A program made the position numbers and the translations under genes. Under the pieces are notes generated by a model, which worked only from the letters and a program-made list of their open reading frames with translations, had not been told where the DNA came from and did no database searches. A DNA stretch of 64,000 bases. Origin: a virus. Location of the stretch: positions 44,215 to 108,214 of the IMG/VR virus record IMGVR_UViG_3300034063_000636. One strand, written 5' to 3'. Shown here piece by piece: positions 60,992-64,000 of the stretch; position 1 is the stretch's first letter; each line of letters opens with the position of its first letter.

Positions 60992-62010
60992 CCATTCGCA
61001 TTTACGACAATAGAATTGATTTCGGCAACTATAGTTTATCAGTTGACAACATTGGAATTTCTGTCAAATCATCTTATTCAAATTCCATGGGAACGTTGAC
61101 CGCCACTTCAATCGAAGCATTAAACTATCCATTCCAAGGAACTGTGGCAGGATATACGAGTGGAGGATGGCTTCCTCCTGGATCTAACGTTATTGACAAA
61201 TTTTCTTTTGTGTTTGCATTGTCTAATGCAACTGACGTTGGAGATTTAACTCAAGCCAGATGTTTGTTGGCGTCTCAATCATCAGCAACCTATGGTTATT
61301 CAACAGGTGGATATCTGGGACCACCATTTAGTAATGTAATTGACAAATTCCCATTTGCAATACACAGTAATGCAACAGATGTTGGTGATTTGACACAAGG
61401 TCGATATGGTCCAGTTGGTCAATCTTCAAATACTGCAGGATATAGCAGCGGTGGCATCACACCGCCAACTAGAGCAACGATCGACAAATTTCCATTTGCT
61501 GTTGATTTAAACGCCACCTCTGTTGGAAGTTTATCTCAAGCAAGATATTATTCAACTGGACATTCATCAACTACTCATGGATATACTGCTGGCGGAACCA
61601 GTTCAAATGTCATTGACAAATTTCCATTCGCATCGGACGCAAATGCAACAGATATTGGAGATATCTTATCTGCTTCTGCATATCAAATCGCCTCAGGCAT
61701 TTCTTCTCAACATCATGGTTATGTGACTGGTGGTGGTTGGCCAGGAACTGTTAGCAATGTGATTCAAAGGTTTTCATTTATCACAAATCAAAATTCTTCT
61801 GATATTGCTGATTTGACTCAAGGTAGGTACGGTGCAGCTGGAACTTCTAGTACAACTCATGGTTTCACTGCAGGTGGTGCTGTTGCGCCATATACGGTTC
61901 AGAACACTATTGATAAGTTTCCATTTTCTGCCAGCGACGGTGCATATCTTTGCGTTGATCTTGGCGATCTTACTCAATCTCGTGGATATATGAGTGGACA
62001 ACAAGACTAA
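60988..62010 (+). CDS. Six-repeat Kelch-like propeller protein 3
   Basis: This 340-residue paralogue of the previous gene has N-terminus IRIYDNRIDFGNYSLSVDNI, then six repeats opening at AGYTSGG, YGYSTGG, AGYSSGG, HGYTAGG, HGYVTGG and HGFTAGG. The core IDKFPFAxxxNATDVGDLTQ(A/G)R is well kept, with the last repeat changed to FPFSASDGAYLCVDLGDLTQ. Overlaps with both neighbours (ATGA before, TAATG after) show co-translation of the three propeller genes. Sequence differences between repeats gather in the loops after GG, where a propeller would place its binding face (inference). Confidence 0.72.
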   Translation: MTIRIYDNRIDFGNYSLSVDNIGISVKSSYSNSMGTLTATSIEALNYPFQGTVAGYTSGGWLPPGSNVIDKFSFVFALSNATDVGDLTQARCLLASQSSATYGYSTGGYLGPPFSNVIDKFPFAIHSNATDVGDLTQGRYGPVGQSSNTAGYSSGGITPPTRATIDKFPFAVDLNATSVGSLSQARYYSTGHSSTTHGYTAGGTSSNVIDKFPFASDANATDIGDILSASAYQIASGISSQHHGYVTGGGWPGTVSNVIQRFSFITNQNSSDIADLTQGRYGAAGTSSTTHGFTAGGAVAPYTVQNTIDKFPFSASDGAYLCVDLGDLTQSRGYMSGQQD

Positions 62011-63041
62011 TGGCTATTAAAGTTTACAATAATAAAATTATGATCGGATCATACACGATTCAAGAAGGTTCAGGCGGGCTCGTGTTTGATGGATCGATCA
62101 AAGCAGAATCATTACTGCGTGAAGGATCATTTCAAGGATCGGTGGCAGGATTTGCTTCTGGTGGATACATAATGCCAGGTGGATCATCAAATGTTATTGA
62201 CAAATATCCTTTTGCTACTTCTACTTCAAATGCAACAGATCATGGAGACTTAACTCAAGGTAGATATGGCGCAACGTCTCAATCTTCTGATTTGCATGGA
62301 TATACTTCTGGTGGTGCAACTGGTGGACCTTCAACAAATACAATAGATAAATTTGCATTTGCATATGCAGGTAATGCTTCAGATGTTGGTGATTTGAGCG
62401 AGGTTGTGTACACTAGTGGTGGCAGTTCATCTAAACAATTCGGATTAGGATTTGGTGCTGGCAGCGTTTACCCAACATCAAGCAATATTATACAAAAAAT
62501 TCCCTTTTCTGTGGATAGTTTTTCATTTGATATTGGGGATTTAAGCGTAGCTCGTGGATTTGCTGCTGGTCAATCATCAACAACTCATGCATATAACTCA
62601 GGTGGGGAACCTACTAGTGGCGCAACAGCATTGAATGTTATCGATAAATTTCCAATGGCTGCTACAAGTTATGCATTAGCGTCTGATGTTGGTGATCTAG
62701 CCAGCGCATCTACTCGACACACTGGACAATCTTCCACCACTCATGGTTATTCTAGTGGTGGTGGAACTTGGCCACCTGGAACCTCAGGGGCAACAATTCA
62801 AAAATTTTTATTTGCGTCTGATTCGAATGCTACTAGCGTAGGGAGTTTAACTGCAGCTAGATGGACTGGATCTGGATCATCTTCAACTGTTGAGGGATAC
62901 ACTAATGGAGGAAATGCGCCACCCTCCTACACAAACGTCTCCACTATTGATAAATTTCCATTCTCAACTGATTTTAATGCAGTTAGCGTGGGGTCGCTTA
63001 CAGTTGCAAGAGGATTAGGCTCTGGTGGATTCCAAATTTAA
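62010..63041 (+). CDS. Six-repeat Kelch-like propeller protein 4
   Basis: This 343-residue member starts IKVYNNKIMIGSYTIQEGSG and GLVFDGSIKAESLL, matching the docking segment of the two genes before it. Repeats open at AGFASGG, HGYTSGG, FGLGFGAG, HAYNSGG, HGYSSGG and EGYTNGG. The third is the most degenerate. Some repeats have longer strands (FPMAATSYALASDVGDLASA). It is the last gene before the neck genes. The three propeller genes are similar enough to have arisen by tandem duplication, and may give the virion several receptor specificities. Confidence 0.72.
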   Translation: MAIKVYNNKIMIGSYTIQEGSGGLVFDGSIKAESLLREGSFQGSVAGFASGGYIMPGGSSNVIDKYPFATSTSNATDHGDLTQGRYGATSQSSDLHGYTSGGATGGPSTNTIDKFAFAYAGNASDVGDLSEVVYTSGGSSSKQFGLGFGAGSVYPTSSNIIQKIPFSVDSFSFDIGDLSVARGFAAGQSSTTHAYNSGGEPTSGATALNVIDKFPMAATSYALASDVGDLASASTRHTGQSSTTHGYSSGGGTWPPGTSGATIQKFLFASDSNATSVGSLTAARWTGSGSSSTVEGYTNGGNAPPSYTNVSTIDKFPFSTDFNAVSVGSLTVARGLGSGGFQI

Positions 63042-63083
63042 ATAGGGCATAACCTAAATATAGAATAAAAACTGAGGTCTCAA

Positions 63084-63845
63084 ATGGCATCTCCATCAAC
63101 TCGCGAACAACTTAAAGATTACGCTCTTCGTAAACTTGGATTTCCAGTTATCGACATTAATGTCGACGACGATCAATTGGAAGATCGCATTGACGATGCT
63201 TTACAAAAGTATCGTGACTATCACTACGATGGAACAGAAGAAATATATCTTGCGACTCAGTTAACTGCAAATAATCTTGCTAACGGCTACGTCGACGTCT
63301 CCGATAATATCGTCGGAATTACTCGAATTATGCCTATCACTGGCGATAGCGTCAGTTCTCAAAATGGTCAAGGATTTAACATCTTTGATATCAATTATCA
63401 GCTTCGCCTCAATGACTTCTACAGTTTAACTGCATCAAGTTACACTTACTATTACATCGCTCGCACGCATCTTGCGATGCTTGATATGATCGTGACTGGA
63501 GAAGTTCCATTTAGATATAACAAAACTGTGAATCGCGTGACAATCTACATGGACTGGAATGCAAGATTATCTGAGAATGATTATATTGTGATGCAAGCAC
63601 AAAGAATTATCGATCCGACAGTTTATACAAAAATTTATAATGATTCTTGGGTAAAAGAATATACAGCTGCACTCTTCAAGAAACAATGGGGTGCAAATTT
63701 AAGTAAGTATGCAAACTATGCACTTCCTGGTGGTTTGGTCGTCAATGGAGAAGCAATTCTCAGAGATGCAACACAAGAAGTTGAATTGCTCGAGCAGAAA
63801 CTTCGAGACATTTATGAATATCCACCAATGATGATTGTGGGATAA
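63084..63845 (+). CDS. gp13: gp13-like neck protein
   Basis: This 253-residue protein is the T4 gp13-type neck protein that, with gp14, closes the filled head and joins it to the tail. It opens with TREQLKDYALRKLGFPVIDI, then NVDDDQLEDRIDDALQKYRD and YHYDGTEEIYL, a strongly conserved start in this family. Later blocks are FRYNKTVNRVTIYMDWNARL, KEYTAALFKKQWGANLSKY and NYALPGGLVVNGEAILRDA. T4 gp13 is longer (309). A ribosome site (GAGGT) lies near 63073, and a weak CTAAATA element (63055-63061) may serve as promoter. Adjacent gp14 confirms the order. Confidence 0.93.
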   Translation: MASPSTREQLKDYALRKLGFPVIDINVDDDQLEDRIDDALQKYRDYHYDGTEEIYLATQLTANNLANGYVDVSDNIVGITRIMPITGDSVSSQNGQGFNIFDINYQLRLNDFYSLTASSYTYYYIARTHLAMLDMIVTGEVPFRYNKTVNRVTIYMDWNARLSENDYIVMQAQRIIDPTVYTKIYNDSWVKEYTAALFKKQWGANLSKYANYALPGGLVVNGEAILRDATQEVELLEQKLRDIYEYPPMMIVG

Positions 63846-63847
63846 AA

Positions 63848-64000
63848 ATGGGCACATCAGTATACTTTAACAATCAAGATGCAACTCGTGAGCAGTTCCT
63901 CATTGAGGACATGATCATTGAGTCAATCAAGAATCATGGAATTGATGTTTATTATATCCCAAGAGAATCTCAATCTGAACTTGATGATTTATTTGGCGAT
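63848..64000 (+). CDS. gp14: gp14-like neck protein (3' cut by window end)
   Basis: The first 51 codons are present. They read GTSVYFNNQDATREQFLIED, then MIIESIKNHGIDVYYIPRES and DDLFGD, the conserved N-terminus of T4 gp14-type neck proteins in marine T4-like phages. The gene starts two bases after the gp13 stop and runs out of the window. T4 gp14 has 256 residues, so most of the protein is missing here. Confidence 0.9.
   Translation, partial: MGTSVYFNNQDATREQFLIEDMIIESIKNHGIDVYYIPRESQSELDDLFGD

Noticed and set aside
1-64000. tRNA genes, integrase, transposase, anti-CRISPR, toxin-antitoxin or photosynthesis genes.
   Set aside because: No sequence with supporting motifs was found by reading. 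A dedicated tRNA or profile search was not possible here.

Overview
The window is about 64 kb of the structural-gene region of a large T4-like myovirus (tailed phage). The + strand carries every gene I accept. I see no tRNA, rRNA, integrase, IS element or CRISPR array, and no gap over 300 bases without a gene. The DNA is AT-rich by eye (not computed). The style of the tail genes (QAN heptads, glycine-rich tips, Kelch-like 'HGYxSGG' proteins, TIGR02466-type oxygenases, S74 chaperone, sulfotransferase) is that of marine or freshwater T4-like phages. The host cannot be read from this sequence, and no photosynthesis gene is present to argue for a cyanophage.

Layout. (1) 1-16.7 kb: baseplate genes in T4-like order: gp5-like hub (5' end outside the window), gp25, gp6, gp7-like wedge, gp8, a DUF4815-type structural protein and a 949-residue structural protein. 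(2) 16.5-19.7 kb: a small coiled-coil protein, a fibre-like protein, and a 649-residue protein with two blocks of exactly twelve 19-residue repeats mirrored about a central module. (3) 19.7-22.8 kb: a coupled operon behind a sigma70-like promoter: PKHD-type 2-oxoglutarate dioxygenase, two divergent paralogues of unknown function, and a GlcNAc-transferase-like enzyme. (4) 22.9-45 kb: fibres and adhesins, including a 2470-residue QAN-heptad fibre with two cupredoxin-like domains, an Mtd-N-like protein, five glycine-rich tip-type proteins holding 12 domains, and a three-gene cassette present three times. (5) 45-46.8 kb: four small genes, two of them dioxygenases. (6) 46.8-56 kb: IPT and LamG adhesins, an S74 chaperone protein, and BNR/Kelch-like propeller proteins. 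(7) 56-59.9 kb: a second coupled operon behind a sigma70-like promoter: sulfotransferase, dioxygenase, double-domain dioxygenase, helical protein and a small protein. (8) 60-63 kb: three more six-repeat Kelch-like proteins. (9) 63.1 kb to the end: neck genes gp13 and gp14 (the latter cut by the window).

In T4 only genes 9-12 and wac lie between gene 8 and gene 13. Here that interval is about 53 kb, filled with adhesins and with protein- or glycan-modifying enzymes (six 2OG-Fe(II) domains in five genes, a glycosyltransferase, a sulfotransferase). My main inference, untested, is that this is a diversified host-recognition apparatus whose fibres may be hydroxylated, glycosylated and/or sulfated by enzymes encoded among them. 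ATAAATA motifs resembling T4 late promoters recur 17-40 bases before eight structural genes, whereas two enzyme operons have TATAAT promoters instead.
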